Positions 17,678 to 26,844 are shown, counted from the stretch's first letter. The stretch is DNA of 36,978 bases from Vulcanimicrobiota bacterium (GCA_019237415.1 JAFAHD010000058.1:1-36978); one strand, 5' to 3'. Made by a program: numbers and translations. The notes: a model not told the origin generated them from the letters alone.

Positions 17678-18589
17678 CTAGTCTGCCGGCGGAGCGAAGC
17701 GCGCGAGCGTCGAGAGCGCAGGCACGAAGTAGTATGCGCCCGTGAGCGGTGTGACAAAGCGCGTCAGTGCGTCGCGAACCCCGTCGCCGATGCCCGCCAT
17801 GCGCTCGAGCATCCGCTGCAGCGGATCACGCGTGTTCGCGAAGCCGACGAACATCGTTCCGTGGTCGCCGACCGTGCCGTACGGAGTGTTGCGCCGAAAG
17901 ATCTTTCGCTCTTGCCCGTTTTCGTCGACCGTCGTGCGCGACACGTGAGAGTTGGCCGGCATGACGCTCGCGTCGAACTCGATGCTGTCGCTCTTGGTGC
18001 GGCCTATCACGCGCTCTTGCTGGGCGACCGGCGTCGCGCGCCAATCGTCCGTCTTGTGGCGCCATTGCTGGAAGAGCAGGATACTGCCGCCCGCGCCGGG
18101 TTGCCCATCAGGGATTATCGCAATGCCAGGCGCTTCTTCCAAACTCGGATTTTCGGTGCCGTCTTCGAATCCGGTAAGATCGCGATTGACCCTGTACGTC
18201 CAACCCGCGACCTCGCGCACCGGCACGACGACCTTGGCAAGATGCCCGATGATTGCCGTGGCGATATCGAAGACGACATCATATGACGGTCCTGCCGTCC
18301 ACACGAACAGATCCGCTTGCGTGGCAGGCATCGAATACCCATCAGGCCCGACGAGCGCGCGGTCGAACGATACTGCATCCGCCGGCGCATCAGCAGGTGC
18401 CGCGGCGCGCCAAAGCTCAGGACGGAATCCGACAACCAGATTGACGGCGTCCGTGGTCTTGCGCTGATCGTGCATGGACGCCACCGCAACGACGACGTCG
18501 TTCGCCGGCGGCGAACCCCTCAGAGCGAACTCGATGAAGCTGTGCGAGCCGTCGCCTAACGAGAAGATCCCCATCTGCGGCGTGCTCAT
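17678..18589 (-). CDS. DyP-type peroxidase
   Basis: LTGFEDGTENPSLEEAPGIA (GxxDG-type motif), proximal-His region SHVSRTTVDENGQERKIFRRNTPYG, TMFVGFANTRDPLQRMLERMAG. Confidence 0.93.
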   Translation of the reverse strand: MSTPQMGIFSLGDGSHSFIEFALRGSPPANDVVVAVASMHDQRKTTDAVNLVVGFRPELWRAAAPADAPADAVSFDRALVGPDGYSMPATQADLFVWTAGPSYDVVFDIATAIIGHLAKVVVPVREVAGWTYRVNRDLTGFEDGTENPSLEEAPGIAIIPDGQPGAGGSILLFQQWRHKTDDWRATPVAQQERVIGRTKSDSIEFDASVMPANSHVSRTTVDENGQERKIFRRNTPYGTVGDHGTMFVGFANTRDPLQRMLERMAGIGDGVRDALTRFVTPLTGAYYFVPALSTLARFAPPAD

Positions 18590-18607
18590 GTGCTAGCGGG
18601 CCCGCTC

Positions 18608-19882
18608 CTATGCCTGGAAGATCGCTGGGTTTTGCGCGTCTGCATACCCCTGGTCGAAGGCCGCTTGCAGTTCCGGGCCGTTGTCGAAGCCCACCGCCGT
18701 CAACGTCAACGGTTTCGATGGCCGGATGATCCGCAATGTGACGGGCACCCACTCCGTCATCTGAATGGAGTGCAGCACCGCAATCGTTCGTTCGTTCAGT
18801 CCGTGATAATCGCGGTAGCGCGACAGGATGTTCCTCGCGAGCGAAAGCCTGATGTCGTCCTCGAGCAGTTCGCGCTGAATCACCGCAAACGAACCTTGCA
18901 AGAGCCGCGGTAGCGAGTCGGGCTGTTTCTGCATCCCCTCGCCGGGCGCACTCGAGATCACGACCGTCACGTCTGTCGCGCCGGCGGCAACCGCGGTGCT
19001 TATCGGCGTGTTGTTGGCCACGCCGCCGTCGACGTAGAGATCGCTGTTGCCGGTCTCGGCGATCGGCACCTCGACCGGTTGGAATACGCCGGGCACCGCC
19101 GCCGACCCGAGCACGGCCGGGATCAGATTGGATTCGTTGAGCGCGTATCGTTGGCCGGTCGGCTGCACCGCTGGCCCGGCGACGTTGCTCGACGTAAGGC
19201 TCATGCGCGTGAGGAAGGTCGCCTGTTGGGCGGCTGCGGCCGAGCCGGTGAAATGATAAAACGAATCCGAGCTGAAACGCGTCATGTTCGTCGCGTTGAT
19301 GATCAGGCCGGTCTTCATCTCAGCGATCGTGAACGGATACTTCTTGACCAGCCCGTCGATGCCGTCGCTGCTGACGACACCCATGATCTTGACGAGATCT
19401 TCTTTCGGACCCATCGCCTTGATCTCGCTGTTGGCCTTGCTGAGATAGCGCAGCTTGCGCGGATAGCCATGCTCGGTCGACTCCTGGAACTGATCCGCTG
19501 CGTTCACTGCGTGTTGCGCGGGTGGGATGAGGGTCATGACCCCGGCCTGCGGCATGCCGAGCCACAATTGTGCCGCTTGCGCGATGGAAGCGCTCGTCGC
19601 GCGCGCAGCGAACGAGGCGTTGATCGCGCCCGCGGAGGTCCCGCTCACGAAGTCGTACGGCTGCTCGGCGTCGATGTTGCGGTACAGCCATTTCATGACG
19701 CCAGCCTCGTACGCGCCGCGCGCACCGGCGCCGCTGAGCACTAGCGCGCGCGTCGGCAGCCGCGGCTTGAGCGGCGGGGGCAGCGGATACCACGGCGGCA
19801 GCGCCGCTTGCGCGCGCGTCGCCGCAGCCGCGGCTGCGGCGCCGCCGAGCGCGCCAAGAAATGCAAAGCGTGACACCTTCAT
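18608..19882 (-). CDS. Patatin-like phospholipase, secreted
   Basis: LVLSGAGARGAYEAGVM, GTSAGAINA nucleophile, DGGVANNTPI catalytic Asp; signal-like N-terminus MKVSRFAFLGALGG. Confidence 0.93.
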   Translation of the reverse strand: MKVSRFAFLGALGGAAAAAAATRAQAALPPWYPLPPPLKPRLPTRALVLSGAGARGAYEAGVMKWLYRNIDAEQPYDFVSGTSAGAINASFAARATSASIAQAAQLWLGMPQAGVMTLIPPAQHAVNAADQFQESTEHGYPRKLRYLSKANSEIKAMGPKEDLVKIMGVVSSDGIDGLVKKYPFTIAEMKTGLIINATNMTRFSSDSFYHFTGSAAAAQQATFLTRMSLTSSNVAGPAVQPTGQRYALNESNLIPAVLGSAAVPGVFQPVEVPIAETGNSDLYVDGGVANNTPISTAVAAGATDVTVVISSAPGEGMQKQPDSLPRLLQGSFAVIQRELLEDDIRLSLARNILSRYRDYHGLNERTIAVLHSIQMTEWVPVTLRIIRPSKPLTLTAVGFDNGPELQAAFDQGYADAQNPAIFQA

Positions 19883-20035
19883 GGACGTGCAGCTCCCCTC
19901 GCTGGTGCGGTGAAGGCACGAGATACGCGCTTCGCGCTGCCATCGCCTGTGCCGTCGCCAGTCCACGGCGTGGAGGAGAGGCTCGCCGCCGAAACGCAAT
20001 CCCGTCCGCCTGTACGGCCCTAGAGGAGTATTGTC

Positions 20036-20614
20036 ATGGCTTTAGCGTCTGAGCTCGTCACTTCGGTCGCGGATCACTGGTGGGTCTTGCTGCTGCGCGG
20101 CATCATCGGCGTCATCTTCGGCGCGCTGTTCATCTTCTATCCAGGCCCCTCGCTGCTCGCGCTGCTGTATCTCTTCGGCGCGTACGCACTTGTCGATGGC
20201 ATCTTCGCATTCGTCCAAGCGTTGCGTTTGGGCGTCCATAGCGACCGCTGGTGGCCGCTGATCATCGAAGCGCTCATCGGCGTGGCCGTCGGCGTCGCGT
20301 TCTTCCGCTTCACCGACACGAGCGCTACCGTCGTGGCGTTCATCATCGCGGTGTGGGCGATCGCGACCGGCATCCTCGAAATCGTAGCGGCGTTCCGGTT
20401 CGGCAGCGACGGCGGCAGCGCGCCATGGCTGCTCGGCCTCGGCGGCGTGCTCTCGATCATCGTCGGCTTGATCTTCTCCGTTGCGCCCATCCAGGGACTG
20501 CTCGCCTGGGTGTGGGTGATCGGCGTCTACGCGATCGTGTTCGGCCTGATGATGATCTTCTGGTCGTTCAGACTGCGCGGGATGAAGCCCACCGCTGCGG
20601 CCGCCACGTCCTAG
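20036..20614 (+). CDS. HdeD family (DUF308) membrane protein
   Basis: WWVLLLRGIIGVIFGALFIFYPGPSLLALLYLFGAYALVDGIF...; six TM segments; upstream GAGGAG RBS region. Confidence 0.9.
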   Translation: MALASELVTSVADHWWVLLLRGIIGVIFGALFIFYPGPSLLALLYLFGAYALVDGIFAFVQALRLGVHSDRWWPLIIEALIGVAVGVAFFRFTDTSATVVAFIIAVWAIATGILEIVAAFRFGSDGGSAPWLLGLGGVLSIIVGLIFSVAPIQGLLAWVWVIGVYAIVFGLMMIFWSFRLRGMKPTAAAATS

Positions 20615-21207
20615 CTATGCTTTGAGTAGCGCTGGATAAAGATAGCTGCACGTTGGTGTCCGCGCCTGAGGGCTTCGCGCCAATACGCGAGCGCTTGGTC
20701 GCGCTCGCCGAGATGGTAGCTCGCCCAAGCAGCATAGTCCCACGCGAACTTGTTCGAAGGATCGTTCTTGACGGCGGCTTGGCAGGCGCCAAGCGCGCCT
20801 GAGTAATCCTTCCCGATCTCGTAGTACGCGCGGCACAACTGCCACGGCAGCAGGCCGTCCTTCGGATTGTACGCTATGCCGCTCTTGAACGTCTGGATAG
20901 CTGATTCGTAATCGCCTGGATTTCCGCGACCGCGCATCATCTGCAAGGTGCCGAGGCCGAGCCAGCCCTCGGGGATGCGCGGATACACGCTGATGGACTT
21001 GCGGTAGTAGTGCTCGGCGGTCCTGACCGCGAGCATGTGCTCGAAACTGAGGCCACGATAGTACACGGAGAACGCGAAGATCGGCCGGAACAGGAACCAG
21101 CCGGCCACGAGCACCAGCGCCAAGATGATCCAGCGATCGTACGTCTTGATGACATACGGACGGACGTCGGCCGCGGCAGGCGCGGTGGCTGCGGGTATGT
21201 CGCTCAC
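20611..21207 (-). CDS. Membrane-anchored TPR protein
   Basis: VSDIPAAT... (GTG start overlapping upstream stop), one TM, TPR-like repeats (AEHYYRKSISVYPRIPEGWLGLGTLQ, AIQTFKSGIAYNPKDGLLPWQLCRAYYEIG). Confidence 0.8.
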   Translation of the reverse strand: MSDIPAATAPAAADVRPYVIKTYDRWIILALVLVAGWFLFRPIFAFSVYYRGLSFEHMLAVRTAEHYYRKSISVYPRIPEGWLGLGTLQMMRGRGNPGDYESAIQTFKSGIAYNPKDGLLPWQLCRAYYEIGKDYSGALGACQAAVKNDPSNKFAWDYAAWASYHLGERDQALAYWREALRRGHQRAAIFIQRYSKHS

Positions 21208-21887
21208 GCGATGACCACGAAGAAGAGCGCGAGGAACACGAGCACGTAGCCGGCGGCCATCTCCGCGGCGAGTTGCCATTTGCGCACCGCCGGGTGATGC
21301 GTGTACCACGGCGCGAGCACGCCCGCGGCGAACACCGGCAGGCCGTGCCCGATGCCGAATGCGAGCATGAGCAGCGCCCCAAGACCGATCTCGCCGTTGA
21401 ACGTGGTGACGGCGAGCGCGCCAAGCATGAACGGGGTCGCATCGGGGGCGATGAGAAACGCGAATCCAAACCCCAAGAGAAACGCCCCGAGCGCGCCATG
21501 CCCGACCGAGCGCATGACCGGGATATCGACCTTGAGGTCGATCAGCCTGATCATGGACAGGCCCATCAACAAACAGATCGCCGCCGTGAAGTAGTAGAGG
21601 AAGCCGGTCATCGTCAAGAGCGCGCCGAACGAACCGGCGAGCGCGCCGACGCCGCAATAGACCACGCAGATCCCGGCGATGAACGCGACCGACAGAACCG
21701 CCGCGTGGAGCGTGCTGCGGGCTTCGCGGCCGGCGTAGCTGACGATGGCGACCATCCGGGGCACGCTCGACGGGCTCAGGCTCGAGAGCACGCCGCCGAG
21801 CATCATGAGGCCTAAGGCCGTGAAGAGGTGTTTATGGATGACGCCGCCGATGGCGTCGGATAGCGCGTAGATGTTCGTGTAGTCCAT
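21204..21887 (-). CDS. CcdA/DsbD-beta-like transmembrane protein lacking the conserved cysteines
   Basis: LGGVLSSLSPSSVPRMVAIVSYAG and FLLGFGFAFLIAPDATPFMLGALAV align with the two internal CcdA repeats. Confidence 0.7.
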   Translation of the reverse strand: MDYTNIYALSDAIGGVIHKHLFTALGLMMLGGVLSSLSPSSVPRMVAIVSYAGREARSTLHAAVLSVAFIAGICVVYCGVGALAGSFGALLTMTGFLYYFTAAICLLMGLSMIRLIDLKVDIPVMRSVGHGALGAFLLGFGFAFLIAPDATPFMLGALAVTTFNGEIGLGALLMLAFGIGHGLPVFAAGVLAPWYTHHPAVRKWQLAAEMAAGYVLVFLALFFVVIA

Positions 21888-21991
21888 CCTATCTCTGTAT
21901 CGGCAACGGGTCGACTAGGGACGCATTGACATAGGCGGGACAGGCTGCGCACGGCAGAGGACGACCCTGGCGCCGCAGAAGTTAGGAAAAC

Positions 21992-22231
21992 GTGATCACT
22001 CCCGTCGAAATCACCGCTCTCATACGCCGCGCGCTGCCGGATGCGCACGTGGAGGCGTTCGACCGGACGGGCACGCACGATCACTACAACCTGAAGATCA
22101 TCTCGAAGGGCTTTGCGGGTCTCGCCCCGCTTGACCGCCACCGGTTGGTTTACAAGGCGCTGGGCGAAGCGCTCGATGACGGCCGGCTCCACGCGGTGGA
22201 ACTGATCACCCAAACGCCGGATGTCATGTAG
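21992..22231 (+). CDS. BolA family protein
   Basis: ITALIRRALPDAHVEAFDRTGTHDHYNLKIISKGFAGLAPLDRHRLVYKALGEAL...HAVELITQTP. Confidence 0.92.
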   Translation: MITPVEITALIRRALPDAHVEAFDRTGTHDHYNLKIISKGFAGLAPLDRHRLVYKALGEALDDGRLHAVELITQTPDVM

Positions 22232-22272
22232 CCGCGCGAGCACCGCACCCGCATAATTATGGAAAGCACACG

Positions 22273-22605
22273 ATGAACGAAGACCTCAAAGCGCAGATTC
22301 AGGACGAGATCAAGACCCACAAGGTGTTGGTCTATGGCAAGGGCACCAAAGACGCGCCTCGCTGCGGCTTCACGATGGAGACGATCGCATTTTTCGGGCA
22401 GTTCGGGCACCCGTTTGAAGTGATCGACGTGCTCGAGGACATGCCTAAGCGCCAGGCGCTGACCGAACTCACCGATTGGCCGACGCTGCCCAAAGTGTTC
22501 ATCGACGGCACGTTCTACGGCGACACGGACATCCTCGGCCCCATGCACGAACGCGGCGAACTGCAGCCGCTGCTCGACCAAGCCTTCCAGACGCCGGTCC
22601 GCTAG
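22273..22605 (+). CDS. grxD: Monothiol (Grx4-type) glutaredoxin
   Basis: KVLVYGKGTKDAPRCGFTMETIAFF...DWPTLPKVFIDGTFYGDTDIL; variant CGFT active site. Confidence 0.9.
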   Translation: MNEDLKAQIQDEIKTHKVLVYGKGTKDAPRCGFTMETIAFFGQFGHPFEVIDVLEDMPKRQALTELTDWPTLPKVFIDGTFYGDTDILGPMHERGELQPLLDQAFQTPVR

Positions 22606-22647
22606 GGCGCCCGGCGCCGCCCGGCAGTCACGATCGGAAGCCGTCCT

Positions 22648-24099
22648 TTGCCGCCAGCTTCGCGAACGCCGACGCCTTTGGAGCGCCCGCCCCGGCCGAT
22701 CACCGCGGGTGCGGTTTTGATCGTCGCGCTCATCGTCTCGATGGCGGGATCGTACATCACGTTTCGAAGCATCCAGGCCGCCTTTGCCCAGCATGAGGCG
22801 TACGACACGGCGCATCAGCAGCTCGAGAAATGCCAGCAGTTGCAGTCCGACGAGGACGCCGCGTTGCGCGGCTACCTCGGCACGGGCAACGCGTACTTCC
22901 TGCAGCAGTACAAGGATGCCGACTACATGGCGGCGTTTGAGACGCTCTCGCAAGACGTCGGTGGGCTGCGCATCGGCGGCGCATCGCCGCTGCTGCTCGA
23001 TCTCAACCGCGAACACGCCTATTGGAAGCAGCAGATCGCCACGCCGCTCATCAGCAATTCCAACGCGCCCGACGCCGTGCAGCGCTTGGAGCGCGGCAAG
23101 ATCGTCATGGATCAGATCCAAGGCGACTACTCGCAGCTGGCGGACATCCTCGGCAGCGGCTCGAGGCGGCTGTTCGACGAGTCCGTCAAGCTGCTGCGCA
23201 ATCTCGCGGCGGGCACAGCCGCCACCATCCTGCTGTTCGGCATCGCCGCGTTGGTGGCCGACGTCTACCGCTCTCGCTCCCAAGCCGCGCTCGAGCGCGA
23301 GCGGATGGTCACCGACACGCTGCAGCGCGCGTTCCTCTCCGGCTGGGACCTGCTCCCGTACCTGCGGGTCGGCACCGCGTACGTCTCGTCGACGCGACAG
23401 GCAGCCGTGGGCGGAGACCTGTTCGACGTCTACCAACTGGACGACCATCGCGCGCTGATCTTGGTCGCGGACGTCAGCGGCAAGGGGCTTGGCGCGGCGG
23501 TCGACACCGCGCAGGTGAAGTACACCGTGCGCACCCTCGCGGAGACCGAGCGCGATCCGGCGGCTGTCTTGCGCCGCTTCAACGAGATCTTCGTCCGCTC
23601 GGCGCACGACCCCGAAGCCTTCGTCAGCCTTTTCCTCGGCGTGATAGATGATCGCGACTTGACCCTGCGCTACGCGAGCGCCGGTCACGCACCGGTCTTT
23701 CTGCGCGGCGGCAGTCAGGTTCGGGCGCTGCCCGCGACCGGCCCGGTCATCGGCCTGGGCAAGGAGGCGGCGTTCACATCGGAGCGCGTCGATCTCAACG
23801 TCGGCGACGTCATCGTGCTGGCCACCGACGGGCTGACCGAGGCACGCGACCAGGCGGGTCTCATGCTCGGAGAAGACCAGGCGATCAAATGGATCGAGCG
23901 CGGCGACGCCGACCCGCAGCGTCTCGCCGACGAGATCGTCGCCAACGTGCGGCGCTACGCCGGCGGCCGCATCGCCGACGACTTGGCGCTGCTAGTCATC
24001 CGGCTGCAGCGCGCGCCAGTGTCCGATCAGGTGGGTGACGGACGCGCCCGCCACGAGGTCACGCCCGAGCCGGCCGACGGCCGCGCGGGCGGCGCCTGA
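22648..24099 (+). CDS. CHASE3-like sensor with SpoIIE/PP2C-type phosphatase domain
   Basis: TM-flanked extracellular helix region (DEDAALRGYLGTGNAYFLQQYKDA), then VGGDLFDVYQLDDHRALILVADVSGKGLGAA...VIVLATDGLTEARD...DDLALLVIRL. TTG start. Confidence 0.9.
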   Translation: MPPASRTPTPLERPPRPITAGAVLIVALIVSMAGSYITFRSIQAAFAQHEAYDTAHQQLEKCQQLQSDEDAALRGYLGTGNAYFLQQYKDADYMAAFETLSQDVGGLRIGGASPLLLDLNREHAYWKQQIATPLISNSNAPDAVQRLERGKIVMDQIQGDYSQLADILGSGSRRLFDESVKLLRNLAAGTAATILLFGIAALVADVYRSRSQAALERERMVTDTLQRAFLSGWDLLPYLRVGTAYVSSTRQAAVGGDLFDVYQLDDHRALILVADVSGKGLGAAVDTAQVKYTVRTLAETERDPAAVLRRFNEIFVRSAHDPEAFVSLFLGVIDDRDLTLRYASAGHAPVFLRGGSQVRALPATGPVIGLGKEAAFTSERVDLNVGDVIVLATDGLTEARDQAGLMLGEDQAIKWIERGDADPQRLADEIVANVRRYAGGRIADDLALLVIRLQRAPVSDQVGDGRARHEVTPEPADGRAGGA

Positions 24100-24311
24100 T
24101 GGCGCGCGCGGGTTTTGCCTGCGAGGATTGCGGCGAGGTCGTCTGGCTGGCCCAGGGGCCGACGCACGTGCGCTGGCTGCGCGATCGGGAGCACGTCGCC
24201 CGCGAGGTCGGCGAGCACTCGTCGTCGGGTCTGGATCAATGGATGAGCGAAGGCCTGCGCTTCATCGACGAGCACCGCGGCCACAGCATCCTGGTCGTCT
24301 CGAACGAATAA
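24099..24311 (+). CDS. Small hypothetical protein with one CxxC (70 aa)
   Basis: ATG overlaps phosphatase stop (TGATG); MARAGFACEDCGEVVWLAQGPTHVRWLRDREHVAREVGEHSSSGLDQWMSEGLRFIDEHRGHSILVVSNE. Confidence 0.7.
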   Translation: MARAGFACEDCGEVVWLAQGPTHVRWLRDREHVAREVGEHSSSGLDQWMSEGLRFIDEHRGHSILVVSNE

Positions 24312-24340
24312 AAGAAGAGCGAAGGAACGCTTCGCTCTTC
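24307..24340 (-). terminator. Rho-independent terminator on minus strand
   Basis: Minus-strand GAAGAGCGAAG-CGTTC-CTTCGCTCTTC (perfect 11-bp stem) followed by TTTTATT; no T-tract on the plus side. Confidence 0.85.
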
Positions 24341-24363
24341 ATATATGCGCTAGACGCGATGGT

Positions 24364-24405
24364 CTAGTGCTTTTTCTTCTTGGCAGCCTTTTTCTTCTTT
24401 GCCAT
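24364..24405 (-). CDS. 13-aa lysine-rich micropeptide MAKKKKAAKKKKH
   Basis: ATG preceded by perfect SD GGAGGTGA with 6-nt spacer; stop TAG; terminator 24 nt downstream. Confidence 0.6.
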   Translation of the reverse strand: MAKKKKAAKKKKH

Positions 24406-24526
24406 TTGGACTCACCTCCATTCTGCGGAGTAAATGGATGTGACACGCTCTTACTGAGCTTTGCGCGAACTTGCCTAGGTCGCGCGCCATCTCCTTCTTT
24501 CTCATCGGCAGCAGACCGCCGGACTC

Positions 24527-25579
24527 TTACGACGCGTGGATGTGTTCTTCGCCGCGGTCCTTCAACTTCATACCCGCGCGATCGTATTTCGCCGCGATCA
24601 GCTCCGCGAGGATGGCGACGGCGATCTCCTCCGGCGTCTGCGCGCCGATGTCGAGGCCGATCGGCGCGTGAACGGCGTCGATGGCGGCGCTCGAAAAGCC
24701 GGCTCGCTCGAGCCGCGCCCGCCGCGCCGCCTGCGTCTTGCGGCTGCCGATCGCGCCGACGTAGCGCGCGGGCCGGCGCAGCACGTGCTCGAGCGTCGGG
24801 TCGTCGAACTTCTCGTCGTGCGTGAGCACCGCCACATACGTGTTCTCGTCCACCGCGAGCGCGGGCAGCTCGTCCTCGGGCCAGCCGACCACGAGCCTGC
24901 GGGCGGCGGGGAAGCGCTCGCGGTTGTTGAGCCGCTCGCGCGGGTCGACGACCGTGACCGCGAAGCCGCTGCGCGAGGCGAGCTCGCACAGCGCGGACGC
25001 GATGTGCACGGCCCCGACGATGATCAGACGCGAGTCGGGCAGCAGCGGTAAGACAAAGACGTCGTGGGCGCCGGCCTGGGCGGTCTTGGCGGTGCCGCGC
25101 GCGAGGGCGGCGAGCGCAAGCGCGTCCATGGCGGCGTCGAGGCCTGCGTCACCCGTTCCCCCGGTGGCCGTCGCGCCATCGACGATTCGCGCGGTGCCGA
25201 CGTGCGACGGGCCGCGCACAATCGTGCAGATCACGGTCGGGCGGGTGATTTCGGCCGGCGGCGCCGGACCTTCAAAACGGCGGATATACACCTCGATCGC
25301 TCCGCCGCACGAGAGCCCGACATCCCACATCATGTTCTTATTGATGCCGTAGCGCACGATCTTCGCAGGCCCGCCGTCGAGGACGCTGCGAGCTTCGTCG
25401 ACGACGGCGCCCTCGACGCAGCCGCCGCTCACCGAGCCCTCGATCTTGCCGCTCGCCGAGATGAGCATCGTCGCGCCCTCGTCGCGCGGCGCCGAGCCGT
25501 CGACCTTGATCACGGTGGCAAGCGCGAACCGCTCACCGCCATCGCGCCAGCGCGCGATGGTCTCGAGGACGTCTTTCAT
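24527..25579 (-). CDS. XdhC/CoxF-family molybdenum hydroxylase maturation protein
   Basis: LATVIKVDGSAPRDEGATMLISASGKIEGSVSGGCVEGAVVDEA...GLSCGGAIEVYI; C-terminal Rossmann LIIVGAVHIASAL...VVDPRERLNNRERFP...VGAIGSRKT. Confidence 0.93.
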   Translation of the reverse strand: MKDVLETIARWRDGGERFALATVIKVDGSAPRDEGATMLISASGKIEGSVSGGCVEGAVVDEARSVLDGGPAKIVRYGINKNMMWDVGLSCGGAIEVYIRRFEGPAPPAEITRPTVICTIVRGPSHVGTARIVDGATATGGTGDAGLDAAMDALALAALARGTAKTAQAGAHDVFVLPLLPDSRLIIVGAVHIASALCELASRSGFAVTVVDPRERLNNRERFPAARRLVVGWPEDELPALAVDENTYVAVLTHDEKFDDPTLEHVLRRPARYVGAIGSRKTQAARRARLERAGFSSAAIDAVHAPIGLDIGAQTPEEIAVAILAELIAAKYDRAGMKLKDRGEEHIHAS

Positions 25580-26844
25580 GCCGGAATCCGCTGAGCGCGC
25601 ACCGGGCGGCGGTCTTCGACGGTGTTGAGGAGGTCGGCCAGTTGCATGAGGCTGCGCAAGTTGTGCGCTGACAAGAAGTTGTCGATGTACGGCAGCGCGG
25701 CCTGCATGCCGACGGTTTGCGGCCGGTAGCGCGGCGAGCCCAGCAACGGATTGAGCCAGATCAAGCGGTACGCGCCGCGCTGCAGCCGCTTCATTTCCGC
25801 CGCGAGCAAGTCGATATCGCCACGGTCCCAGCCGTCGCTGATGATGAGCACGATCGCACCGCGTCCGAGCACGCGATTGGCCCATTTCAGATTGAAGGCC
25901 CGCAGGCACTCGCCGATGCGCGTGCCGCCGGCCCAATCGGCGACGCTCGCCGACACGTCGTCGAGCGCCGCGCGGATATCGCGGTGGCGTATTTGGCGCG
26001 TGATGCGCGTCAAGCGCGTGCCGAACACGAACGCTTCGACGCGGCCCACCGAGTGCCGGACGGTGTGCACGAATTGCAGCAGCAGGCGCGCGTAGCGGTC
26101 CATGGAGCCCGAGATGTCGCATAACAGCACGAGGTCGCGCTGCTTGCGCTTGCGCCTGCGCGTGATCAGCGCAAGCGCTTCGCCGCCGCGGCGCAGGCTG
26201 GCGCGCAGCGTGCGCCGGTAGTCGAACGCTCCCGCGCCTTCGCCGTGCCGCATGCGGCGCGAGCGTTTGGTGCCGAGCTCCCACACATGGCGGCGCGTCA
26301 GCTCCCGCGCGCGCTCGGCTTCGTCGTCGCTGAGGTTCGAAAGCTCTTTTTGGTACAATCCCTCCGCGAAGCTATACGTGAACGAGCGATCGCCGTCGAC
26401 CGCCTCGGCGCGTTCGTCCGGCGGCTCGTAGCCGCTGCCGTCGCTGTGCACGAACGTCGTCTGGCGCTGCGCCGCTTGCGTGCCGGAGCCGTGGACGTCT
26501 GGCGGGCTCTTGCGAGGATCGCCCTCGATGGCCGGATTCGTGTCGGGCGGCGCGCCCGGGTCAGGCGCGGGCATCACAGCCTTGCTCCAGAACAACTCGA
26601 ACGCCGCATCGAAGGTCGGGATCTCTTCCGGCTTGCGCACAATGACGCTGCGCGCGGCCGCTTTGACATCGGCGCGAGAGCGCATGCCGACCGCATCGAG
26701 CGCCTGGTCGAGGAGGATGATCCGGTCGGGTTGCACGGCGAGGCCGAGCCTGCGCAACACGCGCCCGAAGATGACGACGTTGCGCCCGAGGTGGGTGAAG
26801 CGCTTGAGCTCGGCCGCGTCGGCGATCAGGCCGCGCTCGCTCAC
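25576..26844 (-). CDS. coxE: VWA-domain CoxE-like protein
   Basis: RDLVLLCDISGSMDRYARLLLQFVHTV...FGTRLTRITRQI...WAGGTRIGECLRAFN...LIISDGWDRGD. Confidence 0.9.
   Translation of the reverse strand: MSERGLIADAAELKRFTHLGRNVVIFGRVLRRLGLAVQPDRIILLDQALDAVGMRSRADVKAAARSVIVRKPEEIPTFDAAFELFWSKAVMPAPDPGAPPDTNPAIEGDPRKSPPDVHGSGTQAAQRQTTFVHSDGSGYEPPDERAEAVDGDRSFTYSFAEGLYQKELSNLSDDEAERARELTRRHVWELGTKRSRRMRHGEGAGAFDYRRTLRASLRRGGEALALITRRRKRKQRDLVLLCDISGSMDRYARLLLQFVHTVRHSVGRVEAFVFGTRLTRITRQIRHRDIRAALDDVSASVADWAGGTRIGECLRAFNLKWANRVLGRGAIVLIISDGWDRGDIDLLAAEMKRLQRGAYRLIWLNPLLGSPRYRPQTVGMQAALPYIDNFLSAHNLRSLMQLADLLNTVEDRRPVRAQRIPA

Noticed and set aside
22150-23688. 512-aa minus-strand ORF opposite BolA/Grx/phosphatase
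   Set aside because: Spans three well-supported plus-strand genes, biased composition (R/A/V/D), no domain.
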